Shown: positions 1 to 7,607 of the stretch, one piece after another
Position numbering within the stretch: the stretch's first letter is position 1
How the letters are laid out: the number at the start of each line of letters is the position of its first letter
Made by a program: the position numbers and the translations under genes
The notes under the pieces: model-generated
What the model saw: the letters and a program-made list of their open reading frames with translations, nothing else
What the model was told of the DNA's origin: nothing
Databases searched by the model: none
Origin: Desulfobacterales bacterium
GTDB lineage: Bacteria > Desulfobacterota > Desulfobacteria > Desulfobacterales > JAUCGF01
Assembly (NCBI GenBank): GCA_029940345.1
Contig: JAOZRC010000133.1
Location: 1-10,352 of the forward strand
Direction: 5' to 3'
DNA length: 10,352 nt

Positions 1-519
1 GATGCTGAGTTCATCATCGTTGTCCAACAAGCCGACAAAATCACCTGTTGCCATTGCCAACGCTTCATTCGACGCTCCGGAGATACCGATGTTTTTACTC
101 AGAAATTTGACTTTTATGCAGGAATCAGATTGCGAATAGATTTTCAGTATTTTCCTGATGTGCGGCCGGCTCGAATGATCATCGACAATACATAACTCCC
201 AATTTTCATAGAGTTGCCGTTGCACTGAAGCAATCGCTTTTTTCAGCCAACGGGCGGGAACGTTATATACAGGCATAATAATGCTGATTTTAAATTGATC
301 CTGAAAACCGCACATTTCCGCGTTTATTGTATCATAATGAGCATTCGTAATTTCATTTTTTTTGATCCAGCGGCCATATCTTTTATAGTGATACTTGAAT
401 TTTGTATAAAAATGGCGTATCCCCTGACGCTGAATCGCTTGCATGCCGTGGCGAAACAGAAAAAGGTTTTTAGCATACCCATCTTTAATACGCTGAATAG
501 AGTGATTTGAGCCTATCAT
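1..519 (-). CDS. GT2 family glycosyltransferase, N-terminal part (3' end beyond window)
   Basis: The reverse-strand frame is open from the window edge to an ATG at 517-519 and gives the first 173 residues. A basic N-terminal segment of about 75 aa, including RWIKKNE (50-56), precedes a GT-A fold domain starting at KISIIMPVYN (77-86). IVDDHSS (111-117) is the nucleotide-binding beta-strand, and the segment near 143-160 (NIGISGASNEALAMATGD) leads to LLDNDDEL (164-171), whose D166-N-D168 is the metal-binding DXD. This layout is usual for large cytoplasmic GT2 enzymes of O-antigen or exopolysaccharide loci, which use nucleotide sugars. The catalytic base region and C-terminus are not in the window. 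The start is the only ATG after the in-frame stop at 535-537, 15 nt upstream; no clear Shine-Dalgarno is visible, suggesting translational coupling to the preceding gene. Donor and acceptor sugars cannot be told. Confidence 0.9.
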   Translation of the reverse strand, partial: MIGSNHSIQRIKDGYAKNLFLFRHGMQAIQRQGIRHFYTKFKYHYKRYGRWIKKNEITNAHYDTINAEMCGFQDQFKISIIMPVYNVPARWLKKAIASVQRQLYENWELCIVDDHSSRPHIRKILKIYSQSDSCIKVKFLSKNIGISGASNEALAMATGDFVGLLDNDDELSI

Positions 520-522
520 TAA

Positions 523-550
523 AAAATTTGGGCATTAAAATTTGGGCATC
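523..550. repeat. 14-bp tandem duplication at a stop codon
   Basis: On the plus strand AAAATTTGGGCATT (523-536) is followed directly by AAAATTTGGGCATC (537-550), matching at 13 of 14 positions. The pair covers the last codons and stop (535-537) of the 633-aa membrane-protein gene and the leader of the next glycosyltransferase gene. The unit is not a multiple of three, so copy number changes the reading frame at the end of the membrane protein. Confidence 0.85.
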
Positions 551-2436
551 GCAATCAGACAGATAAACAGATAAGAGTATGCTGACAGCATAAACATTGC
601 GATGATAAAGAAATTCAGGAAACGCTTATTTATAAATGGCAATGATTCAAACAGAAGGAATCCGAACATTGTTAAAATTGGAAAAAGATAACGACCCTGC
701 GCTTGAAAATCATGCACCCATGAGTGCCATATTGACAATCCTAAAACAACGATGCCGCATAATATAAAATTCAGCAACAAAAGTAAACGCTTGGAGGGAA
801 TCAGGCACGATCTGTCAGTGATAAAAGAAATACTGACAAAGAAGCCCAAACCCGCTGTCAGAAAAAAAAATATTTTATAATAATGCCTGGATGCCGCTGA
901 CCCGTAATTATAATTTCCAAAAGTACTGGCAAAAGAAAGCACGCCCCAATAACGATCTGTAAACATCTCTCTAAGCGTTACCCCCCTATCTTTCAGATTG
1001 ATATAGGGATGTTGTTCATTAAGTTCAGTGCTGGCTTTATAAATCGGTTCAGCCAATTTTTCCTTGCATGCGGCTAATTTTGCTTTTCTATCAAAACTAT
1101 TGATATAAATATCTAAGGCATACCTCAATCCGAAGACAGACAATGCAATCAATATGATAAAAATCGTTCTTTTCAGCGCTATCCGGGGATTTGCAAACTC
1201 CTTATTCAGAAGCCTGATAAAAAAGTGCAACAAAATAAAAATCATAAAAATATAAAAAGTGTTCTTTATGAGCAACATGATGGAAAAACAGAGGCCCATA
1301 AAGATAGCATGAACGACCTCATTTTTGACTTCTGTTTTTATCAGATATTCATTGAAATAACTCTCTTTACACAAAACCTGATAAGATATTAACACCAACA
1401 CAAATAATGCAAACGCTTCGGAATTGAAATAACTGAAGGTGTACCAAATTTGAGGGGAAATGATTAACGGCAATGTCAAGATGCGATATTCCCATTTATA
1501 GACACTCAAAAGCAGAAGAATTAAAAACAAAAATATATTAAATAAACGTGATCGCACATACTCATTCAAAGATGTAAAACGCATCAAGCGGGAAAACTTA
1601 CCCGCAACCCAATAAACAATTTCATAAGAGTTCAAACGGGAGCTGCCATAGACGCTGTAAGTGTCCTCCGTATCCGGGTCACAAATTTCAGGCGGAAGCC
1701 AATGATTTTCATAAAAAAGAGCGGCTTCCACATGAACATACTCATCAAAGTGCAATTTTTCGCATATTAAGCTCCCTGTTAAAATCAGAGCTAGTACAAC
1801 GGTCATCAAATAAGGACTGTAAGCGAATCGGCCATCCGTATTAAAGGAATTGAACAAAATTCCTAAAATAAGGCCAACGGTTAAGCTTAAAATCAAAGCT
1901 GCCATTAAAAATATATAGTCAATATCAGATTTGACAGCCAACTCAAGCTGCGGGTCTTCACCGCATGAAATAATTTTCAGGCCGTCCGGACCGAATTGTT
2001 TTTTTTGAATATCATTTCGAGGAATTAATTTGTCAAAATCTTCAGAAGTCGCCAGCGTTATCGGGTGATATCCCAACTGCCTTACCTCGATACGTTTGAT
2101 AGTAATTTCGGATGATTCCAGAAGCGGATCAATTCGTAATTTTGTAATCGGATTCAATAGCCTGACAAATTTATAATCCGGAATATTAATCGTAAGCTGC
2201 TTGGTTTTTCTATCAATATCTTCAACCTTTGACCATGATTCCCGATACCCTTGGTTTTCACCCGCCCAAAAAAGTTGAAAACTGTGTTCAGAATCACTTT
2301 GCAGTGTTACCTCAACATCAATATTGATAAAGAGATAGAAGTAAGCCATCACCGCCATAATAATGCAGAGCGCAAAAGGAATCAGCTCATAACAGCGAAA
2401 TTTTTCTTTTGAAAAAGGATAGAAAGAATGAGACAT
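535..2436 (-). CDS. Polytopic membrane protein, DUF2142/GT-C-like (633 aa)
   Basis: This predicted inner-membrane protein has one anchor segment (about 19-38), a polar domain of about 130 aa (40-168) that probably lies outside the membrane and looks beta-rich, and then roughly a dozen hydrophobic segments (about 172-626). After the third membrane segment comes HFDEYVHVEAA (229-239), an acidic D-E...H pattern like the first-loop motif of GT-C glycosyltransferases. FNSEAF (337-342) and FQAQGRYLFPI (577-587) resemble conserved DUF2142 stretches. GT-C enzymes transfer sugars from polyprenyl-phosphate carriers on the outer face of the membrane; that role here is inference. The ATG at 2434-2436 lies 34 nt after the stop of the 737-aa gene, with only a weak ribosome site. 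The C-terminus (MPKF) ends inside a 14-bp tandem duplication. Family placement is from recalled motifs only. Confidence 0.8.
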   Translation of the reverse strand: MSHSFYPFSKEKFRCYELIPFALCIIMAVMAYFYLFINIDVEVTLQSDSEHSFQLFWAGENQGYRESWSKVEDIDRKTKQLTINIPDYKFVRLLNPITKLRIDPLLESSEITIKRIEVRQLGYHPITLATSEDFDKLIPRNDIQKKQFGPDGLKIISCGEDPQLELAVKSDIDYIFLMAALILSLTVGLILGILFNSFNTDGRFAYSPYLMTVVLALILTGSLICEKLHFDEYVHVEAALFYENHWLPPEICDPDTEDTYSVYGSSRLNSYEIVYWVAGKFSRLMRFTSLNEYVRSRLFNIFLFLILLLLSVYKWEYRILTLPLIISPQIWYTFSYFNSEAFALFVLVLISYQVLCKESYFNEYLIKTEVKNEVVHAIFMGLCFSIMLLIKNTFYIFMIFILLHFFIRLLNKEFANPRIALKRTIFIILIALSVFGLRYALDIYINSFDRKAKLAACKEKLAEPIYKASTELNEQHPYINLKDRGVTLREMFTDRYWGVLSFASTFGNYNYGSAASRHYYKIFFFLTAGLGFFVSISFITDRSCLIPSKRLLLLLNFILCGIVVLGLSIWHSWVHDFQAQGRYLFPILTMFGFLLFESLPFINKRFLNFFIIAMFMLSAYSYLFICLIAMPKF

Positions 2437-2470
2437 ACTTAACTGTTTCGGATCAAATAGAAGAAAATTA

Positions 2471-4684
2471 TCATAATGAAAACGCCAACCGCAGAGAGGT
2501 AAGAAACATATAAAGAGAAAAAAACAGGTAAATAAGTTTCCCTGAATTTAAAATATAGCCAATCAAAACGGTATGAATAATCAATAGTGTTCCCATCGGA
2601 TTAAGATACGTCAGATCCGAACTGTTCGGACTGTAACTGGCAATAATGACCATTAAAGAAGTGAGCAAACTGATACCGAACAAGGTTCCCGAAGTCATAC
2701 CGGCTGAAACAGAACCATTCATATTCACTCGATCCGGAAGCAACGTTTTCTTTCTATAATAATAACCGGCAATGCAAAATAGCAAAAGGGGATAAATTGA
2801 AGGCAAAATATAATAGAACTCGGTTTGATTCCAATAATGAAGGGAAAACTTCCATTCTTGTTGAAACCACAATGAAAAAAGCAAACTGATTTCAGAAAAG
2901 CGTAAAGAACTGATGAGATGATCGAAACGCAAGGCGATTTGCTCTTGTAAAGGAAACATTTTAAAAAATAAGATAACGGATGCTAACAATCCCTCGTCGG
3001 AGGAAACACTATACAAGTAATTTCCCTTTATTAGTGCGTAATCCTCCCTGAAACAAACCTTTTTCACAACCGACCAAGGTAAATTGACGATAAAAAAGAC
3101 AGCAACCAGCGTTATTGGCTGTAGGAAAGCTCCCCTAAATTTGAACTTATGGTTTTTCATATTTAGATAGGCAAACCATATAAAAAACAGGGGGATCGCC
3201 AGCGCATTGCCCGCATGCATGTTGACTGACAAGCCAAATATAAATCCGGCTAACAGCCAATTCCACACCCTGGTATAATCAGACACCAAAATAATCAAAC
3301 CACTTAGAAATAAGGATGCGCCTGTAAATTTAAACCAGGTGTAATAATAGTTTATAATTACAAACGCATTTAATGAAATAAACAATGAAAACAGGTAAAT
3401 ATTAAGTTTGCCGAAATAGGTCCTGGATAAAACAATCAACGGAAAAATGACCATCGCATTCATGCAAGTTCCCAGAATTGTATATGTCAGGTATGATTTC
3501 TCAAAAAAAGCAGAAAACCCTCCGACAATTTTGCGATAAACCGCATATATCACACCAGGAAGCATTTCGCGGTCTTGAACATTATAGGCCAGGGTGCCAT
3601 ACGCATAATATTTTTCAAAAGGTTCATTATCAGCGATTGCCTTGCCATTGACAAATTGGAACATATTGTCATGCGCCCAAAAAGCATTACAGGTTTTTCC
3701 ATAAGCAATCCACTGATAATCAATTCTTGTGAAAGGCTGATCAGTGCGCACTGTAATTATAAAAAAGGAAACCAGTACAATTAATATAAAAATCAGGAAT
3801 TCGCGTCTTGACGATTTAAGCAGATAGATTAGTAAGGAACCTTTTTTAAATATAATCACAAGCCCTAAGAGAATGGACGTTAACCCGACGAAGGATATCA
3901 ACATCAGACCGCCGCTAGGAATATTGAAGAAAAGCAACAGCTCCCAAATTAAGAAAAGGGACAGATAAAACAGGATAGACAGGGGAAAAAAAATAATCAG
4001 ATACCGATTAGCGGTATTTTTTTTGCGGTGGTTTTCCGCTTTGATTTCGGATGGATCAATGCCTTGAAATAAAGCATAAATCAGTGTTCCCGGGATGATT
4101 AAGCTGCAAGCAAACAGAATCGTAAGCAAATAGCCAAAAGAGACCGTTTCGTAAAATGGAAAAGGTACAAGTTGTACATCTTCAATCGTTACCGAACTGC
4201 TATCCCCGTTATCAGCAGGGCCTTCAAAATCAAACCGCAACGAACGATAATTCCCGGCCGGAATGCGATATTCAATTCTCAAAATTTTAGGAACAGTACG
4301 GCGTGGCACGGCACCGTTTATTTCGGCAATAAAAACACCTCGTTTTTTGTATTTTTCGGCATACGATTTACCTTGGAAGCCCAAAAACAGATCAGACCTT
4401 TTAATCTGTTTTAATGCCTTTATTTTCAGAATTATTTTTTGATCCCAGCGAAATTGCTTTTCAAATGGAATAGAAAAGTGGGGATCATCAATGGGATTTA
4501 ATTCGATGCGGGTCTGATTGGAAGAATATTGAAAACGTGTAATTGATTGCGAGCGTTGCGCTTTGTTCAAAGATGGATAAATAGAGATTGGATGCGCTAA
4601 AGTACAACTGAGAAGATACAGAACGGTTAGCACCAAAGGCACAATAACAGAAGATGCAATTACTATTTGCTTCGTTTTTTTCAT
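2471..4684 (-). CDS. Large polytopic membrane protein, GT-C-like architecture (737 aa)
   Basis: I do not recognise this protein with certainty. It has an N-terminal anchor (about 7-27), a polar, probably extracytoplasmic domain (about 35-175) with alternating hydrophobic strands that suggests a beta-sandwich, and about 11-13 membrane segments from 183 onward. The loop after the segment at 295-312 carries D322 and FWAHDNMFQF (335-344), and LPGVIYAVYRKI (375-386) resembles the second-loop region of GT-C/ArnT-like transferases. The anchor, domain and bundle layout is the same as in the 633-aa protein downstream, suggesting related or cooperating membrane enzymes. ATG (4682-4684) starts an MKKTK basic leader typical of a membrane anchor; the ribosome site is weak. 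A palindromic element lies only 15 bp upstream, so any promoter must lie within or beyond it. A glycan polymerase or a transporter are alternatives. Confidence 0.75.
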   Translation of the reverse strand: MKKTKQIVIASSVIVPLVLTVLYLLSCTLAHPISIYPSLNKAQRSQSITRFQYSSNQTRIELNPIDDPHFSIPFEKQFRWDQKIILKIKALKQIKRSDLFLGFQGKSYAEKYKKRGVFIAEINGAVPRRTVPKILRIEYRIPAGNYRSLRFDFEGPADNGDSSSVTIEDVQLVPFPFYETVSFGYLLTILFACSLIIPGTLIYALFQGIDPSEIKAENHRKKNTANRYLIIFFPLSILFYLSLFLIWELLLFFNIPSGGLMLISFVGLTSILLGLVIIFKKGSLLIYLLKSSRREFLIFILIVLVSFFIITVRTDQPFTRIDYQWIAYGKTCNAFWAHDNMFQFVNGKAIADNEPFEKYYAYGTLAYNVQDREMLPGVIYAVYRKIVGGFSAFFEKSYLTYTILGTCMNAMVIFPLIVLSRTYFGKLNIYLFSLFISLNAFVIINYYYTWFKFTGASLFLSGLIILVSDYTRVWNWLLAGFIFGLSVNMHAGNALAIPLFFIWFAYLNMKNHKFKFRGAFLQPITLVAVFFIVNLPWSVVKKVCFREDYALIKGNYLYSVSSDEGLLASVILFFKMFPLQEQIALRFDHLISSLRFSEISLLFSLWFQQEWKFSLHYWNQTEFYYILPSIYPLLLFCIAGYYYRKKTLLPDRVNMNGSVSAGMTSGTLFGISLLTSLMVIIASYSPNSSDLTYLNPMGTLLIIHTVLIGYILNSGKLIYLFFSLYMFLTSLRLAFSL

Positions 4685-4731
4685 TTATTATTTTCTTACT
4701 AAGTACTTGGCCATAAGTTTTCCAGCATCGC

Positions 4732-4758
4732 TCTCGCCGGGTTTGAAACCCGGCGAGA
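4732..4758. repeat. Perfect GC-rich hairpin inside the palindromic element
   Basis: TCTCGCCGGGTTT and its exact complement AAACCCGGCGAGA flank a single G, giving 13 complementary positions (about 11 pairs with a small loop). It is far more GC-rich than its surroundings. No T-run follows on either strand, so it is not a standard intrinsic terminator, though it could stall polymerase or protect RNA ends. Confidence 0.85.
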
Positions 4759-4764
4759 TTAGCC

Positions 4765-4782
4765 GGTGGGGTGCAACCCACC
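4765..4782. repeat. Second small hairpin inside the palindromic element
   Basis: GGTGGG (4765-4770) pairs with CCCACC (4777-4782) around the loop GTGCAA. Together with the larger hairpin seven bases away, it makes the twin-hairpin core of the 128-bp element, a layout seen in REP/BIME-like and some MITE sequences. Confidence 0.7.
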
Positions 4783-4900
4783 ATGAGCGGTGCGTAAAAT
4801 ACCCGAAAACTTTTGACCAAGTACTTATGTGGCGTTTTGTCTCTTAAAGCTCTAATCGGAGTACGAGACACAAGATTAATCAACGTAATCCTTTAATCCG

Positions 4901-5884
4901 TCAATCAGCGGTTGAAAAATAGTCCAAAGCCCGTCGAATGCCCCTTTCAAATGAGGTCTTAAACTGAAAACCCAATTGTCGCTGTTTTGCCGTATCTCCG
5001 GCACGTGCAAAAACGCCTTCCGGTTTATCTGACATTCCCACAACATCCGGATCGTAGCCAGCCAAATTGGCGGCGGTTTTGACAAATTGTTTGAAGCTGG
5101 TGAAAATTCCGGTGGACAAATTAATGGCCTCACCGTTGTCAATTTGGTCCATTGTCAGAAGAACACCGTCAACGCAATCATCAATATGAATAAAATCACG
5201 CATCTGATTGCCGCTGCCCCATACGATAATCTTGTCAGCCCCTTTTTGGTGGAGAACGCGCTGGCAGATCGAAGGAAATGGATAGGTATCATCCTGATCT
5301 TCACCATAACCGGAAAAAGGCCGGTAAACGACGCTTTTTAAGCTATGCTTCTGATATGCCATGCGGCCGATATATTCCATCGTCAGTTTAGCCCAGCCAT
5401 ACGACATATCCGGCATTCCGATATCGTCATCAAAGTATATCACATCCTCTTTAAGCAATTGGTAGGCATCTTTTCTTTGAAGTTTAATCGGATAGGCCGC
5501 ACTGGAACTGAAACAGACGCTTTTACGCGGTTTTGTTTCCACTGCCCATTGCCAGTATTCTGAATCAATTGACAAATCATCTGCCACGGCCAGCGGATTA
5601 TTTTCAATCATCAGACGGCCGCCCACCATAGCCGCCAGATGGAAGACATAATCAAAATCCGTGTCTTTACGCTTTTTGAAAAATGCCCTGCAATCCTGAT
5701 GATAAAAATGAAAATTGAGATAATCTGTAGGGTTAAACAATGGCCAACCGTTATCAGGATGAATGCCGCCGGTGTGTTCAACCACTTTATCAACACAATG
5801 CACCTCATCGCCGGCATCAAGCAACCTTCTGCAAAAATGGCGTCCGACAAAGCCTGCCCCGCCTGTGATCAGTATTTTATTCAT
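4901..5884 (-). CDS. NAD(P)-dependent sugar epimerase of the extended SDR family (327 aa)
   Basis: This cytoplasmic enzyme should modify the sugar of a nucleotide sugar. The Rossmann motif is GGAGFVG (8-14), followed by VDK at the end of beta-2 (31-33), FHLAA (81-85), SSSAAYP (126-132) with the catalytic Ser region, and Y162-G-W-A-K166 as the catalytic YxxxK. WGSGNQMRDFIHIDDCVDGV (222-241) is the substrate-side signature. Overall pattern and length are closest to GDP-mannose 3,5-epimerase and GDP-fucose synthase types, from FHLAA followed by GG, the late PEGV segment and D-x-x-K-x-x-x-L-G-F; UDP-sugar epimerases remain possible. The start ATG (5882-5884) overlaps the end of the STELLO-like gene by 8 bp (ATGAATAA), indicating coupling, with AAAAGG in the upstream coding end as likely ribosome site. 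A substrate for the neighbouring glycosyltransferases is the probable product. Confidence 0.92.
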   Translation of the reverse strand: MNKILITGGAGFVGRHFCRRLLDAGDEVHCVDKVVEHTGGIHPDNGWPLFNPTDYLNFHFYHQDCRAFFKKRKDTDFDYVFHLAAMVGGRLMIENNPLAVADDLSIDSEYWQWAVETKPRKSVCFSSSAAYPIKLQRKDAYQLLKEDVIYFDDDIGMPDMSYGWAKLTMEYIGRMAYQKHSLKSVVYRPFSGYGEDQDDTYPFPSICQRVLHQKGADKIIVWGSGNQMRDFIHIDDCVDGVLLTMDQIDNGEAINLSTGIFTSFKQFVKTAANLAGYDPDVVGMSDKPEGVFARAGDTAKQRQLGFQFKTSFERGIRRALDYFSTAD

Positions 5885-6797
5885 TACGGAAATGCCTCTT
5901 AAAAATCTGAAATGCTTTTATTGATTGCTGCGGAAGATATTTCATGATTTTTTCGGGATCATTCGCCAAATCCTTGACCAAGTCAAGATTATGTTCATAC
6001 CCTAAATATTCTTGTTTCATATCCTTAATCAGATTGTGGACATTTCGTTCCTGATAAACCGAAGGCTTGCCATAAACCACTTTGGCGCCAAGAGCCTGCA
6101 CATAATAAGATGCCCATATATCATCCATGCGGCCAATATACGGAAAAAGGAAGTAATTTTTTAAGATTTCACCTGAAATAAATGTGTTTTGCGAATTAAA
6201 GGGGCCTGTTTTGTTTGCGGCAATCGGAAAACGCTCTGGATCGAATTGACATTCCGGCGCATGTTCCATACGACAGATCGCATCAATATCCGGATCACCG
6301 TTCCAAAAATCAGCTTGAACATCAGGTGTAATTGTCTTATTAGTGCATTTAGAATACTCTCTTTGAGCCACAAGCGGCAACGGATAGCCGCGATGCCAAA
6401 GATGGCCTTCGTTAGTCGCACCCACCGGATCAAACGCGGGCAAGCCGGTTTCATAAAAGATAACATTCGTGGGTTTACCAATCATCAATTCCCGTCCCCA
6501 GCCTTCAAAAGGAATATTATCATCGTCAATCACAGCAACAATATCAGCGCCACGCTCTTTAGCCCAGAGCAATCCGAAGTTACGCCGCTGGATACAGTTC
6601 CAACCGATAGCGTCAGATAATTCCTTGTCATATTCTTCTTGCATCTTGGGCGTTACATAAACACCGCGTTCCAGATTATAGTCTTTGGGTGTTTTTAAAT
6701 CGCCGATCACCACCAATTCCCACTCTTCCATCTGATCAAAGCGTCTGATCGCCTTTGTGGGGGGATTTATCGTTGTAGTTACAATCACTTTTTTCAT
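5877..6797 (-). CDS. STELLO/DUF288-like glycosyltransferase (306 aa)
   Basis: The protein opens with TTTINPPTKAIRRF (7-20) and LVVIGDLKTPKDY (28-40), patterns I associate with the STELLO/DUF288 family, then IGWNCIQRRNFGLLWAKE (64-81) and IDDDNIP (90-96), whose DDD (91-93) is the expected metal-nucleotide site. GRMDDIWASYY (222-232) resembles the R-x-DD-x-W region of reversibly glycosylated polypeptides (GT75), a related GT-A fold. No signal peptide or membrane segment is seen, so it should act in the cytoplasm, as a glycosyltransferase or a nucleotide-sugar mutase. Eukaryotic STELLO proteins affect cellulose synthase; the role of bacterial members is not well defined to my knowledge. AAAGGAG (6812-6818) is a good ribosome site but 14 nt from the ATG, rather far. 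It lies 25 bp after the DPM1-like gene and overlaps the epimerase gene. Confidence 0.82.
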   Translation of the reverse strand: MKKVIVTTTINPPTKAIRRFDQMEEWELVVIGDLKTPKDYNLERGVYVTPKMQEEYDKELSDAIGWNCIQRRNFGLLWAKERGADIVAVIDDDNIPFEGWGRELMIGKPTNVIFYETGLPAFDPVGATNEGHLWHRGYPLPLVAQREYSKCTNKTITPDVQADFWNGDPDIDAICRMEHAPECQFDPERFPIAANKTGPFNSQNTFISGEILKNYFLFPYIGRMDDIWASYYVQALGAKVVYGKPSVYQERNVHNLIKDMKQEYLGYEHNLDLVKDLANDPEKIMKYLPQQSIKAFQIFKRHFRNE

Positions 6798-6822
6798 TTT
6801 TTTGCAATAGACTCCTTTCGCT

Positions 6823-7578
6823 TTATTTTAAAATCATTTTGCGGGTGTAGAAAAGAACTTTAAACCCGATAGCGAAATAGTAAAAATTTTGTAAAAATGT
6901 GTTTTGGGAGACGCCATCCGAACATGAGTGCCACACCGATGGAACCTCAATCACTTCCGTTTTCAGCCTCAAAGGTTTAATCAAGGTCTCGAATAAAAAG
7001 GGATGTTTCAAATCTTCCCACCGTACAGACTGCACCAAACGAGTTGGAAAAATACGATAACCAAATGTCATATCAGTCAGATTCACCCGGTAGAAATAAG
7101 AAAATAATTTTTGGAAAATATAATTGAGGATTAATTTTAATGGGTCGTAGCCTTCAAATTCGCCGCCCCTGATCCAGCGGGATGCGGTGATAATTGCGTT
7201 GGGATGGCGCATGGCAAGAGCGATAAATTCACGCACTGTGTTCGGGTCAGTTTCCAAATCGCTGGCCATCATTATCGTATGGCTTGCGCGCGCCAGTTCA
7301 AAGGCTTCCCGCACCGCACCGCCCAGGAACGGAAGATGTTGAAAATGAAGGATAAAGCGCTTGGGGTTCTTGTTGTGAAGCGCTTCACAAATTTGAAGAG
7401 CTTCCCCGGTTGTTTTTTCACATACGACAATAATATATTCCAGCACATGCGCGTTGCAATCTCTTTCAATAATCTCAATCGTTTTGAGTAAAGAATCCGT
7501 TTCACTGATTACGGGAAGGATAACGGATACCGCTTCAAAACTTAAACCTCGAAAATTTTCAATCGGATTATACCCCAT
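6823..7578 (-). CDS. GT2 glycosyltransferase, DPM1/polyprenyl-phosphate sugar synthase type (251 aa)
   Basis: This enzyme probably transfers a sugar from a nucleotide donor to polyprenyl phosphate or a related lipid acceptor at the inner face of the membrane. The GT-A core starts at VSVILPVISETDSL (17-30); FLGGAVREAFELA (84-96) and MMASDLETDP (103-112) follow. The acidic site reads D107-L-E-T-D111 instead of the DADLSHDP of classical dolichol-phosphate mannose synthases. LTDMTFGYRIFPT (167-179) matches the conserved D-x-x-x-G-Y/F-R segment after the catalytic domain. The length of about 250 aa suits the soluble DPM1 class; the C-terminal 229-247 stretch is hydrophobic and may touch the membrane. 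ATG (7576-7578) is preceded by an AGGGGG run (7591-7596) at 12 nt. It stands between the flippase-like gene and the STELLO-like gene, each about 25-30 bp away. Confidence 0.9.
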   Translation of the reverse strand: MGYNPIENFRGLSFEAVSVILPVISETDSLLKTIEIIERDCNAHVLEYIIVVCEKTTGEALQICEALHNKNPKRFILHFQHLPFLGGAVREAFELARASHTIMMASDLETDPNTVREFIALAMRHPNAIITASRWIRGGEFEGYDPLKLILNYIFQKLFSYFYRVNLTDMTFGYRIFPTRLVQSVRWEDLKHPFLFETLIKPLRLKTEVIEVPSVWHSCSDGVSQNTFLQNFYYFAIGFKVLFYTRKMILK

Positions 7579-7607
7579 TGCACACTTTTACCCCCTATCA
7601 TTTTGTT

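Larger units (their letters stand above)
4700..4827. mobile_element. MITE-like palindromic element with 23-bp terminal inverted repeats
   Basis: The arms 4700-4722 and 4805-4827 are reverse complements at 21 of 23 positions and bound a 128-bp element with no credible gene. Each arm begins with TA followed by AGTACTTGG, so the ends could be a TA target duplication as made by IS630/Tc1-mariner transposases. Because AAGTACTT is itself a palindrome, an 8-bp direct duplication of AAGTACTT (4701-4708 and 4820-4827 region) is also possible. Inside are two further hairpins (4732-4758 and 4765-4782). Non-autonomous transposon or REP-like repeat are both possible; no transposase is in the window. It lies between the epimerase gene and the 737-aa membrane-protein gene. 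Confidence 0.7.

Noticed and set aside
295..510. 71-aa plus-strand open frame at the left end
   Set aside because: It lies entirely antisense to the clear GT2 N-terminus and shows no family features.
4732..4758. Intrinsic terminator after the epimerase gene
   Set aside because: The stem is strong, but no T-run follows it on the transcribed strand, and its setting inside terminal inverted repeats fits a mobile element better.
4488..4883. 131-aa minus-strand open frame spanning the palindromic element
   Set aside because: It runs through the inverted repeat and into the start of the 737-aa gene in another frame; its composition comes from the hairpins and it matches no family.
6189..6620. 143-aa plus-strand open frame
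   Set aside because: It is antisense to the well-supported STELLO-like gene, has no recognisable domain, and appears to be a shadow of that coding sequence.
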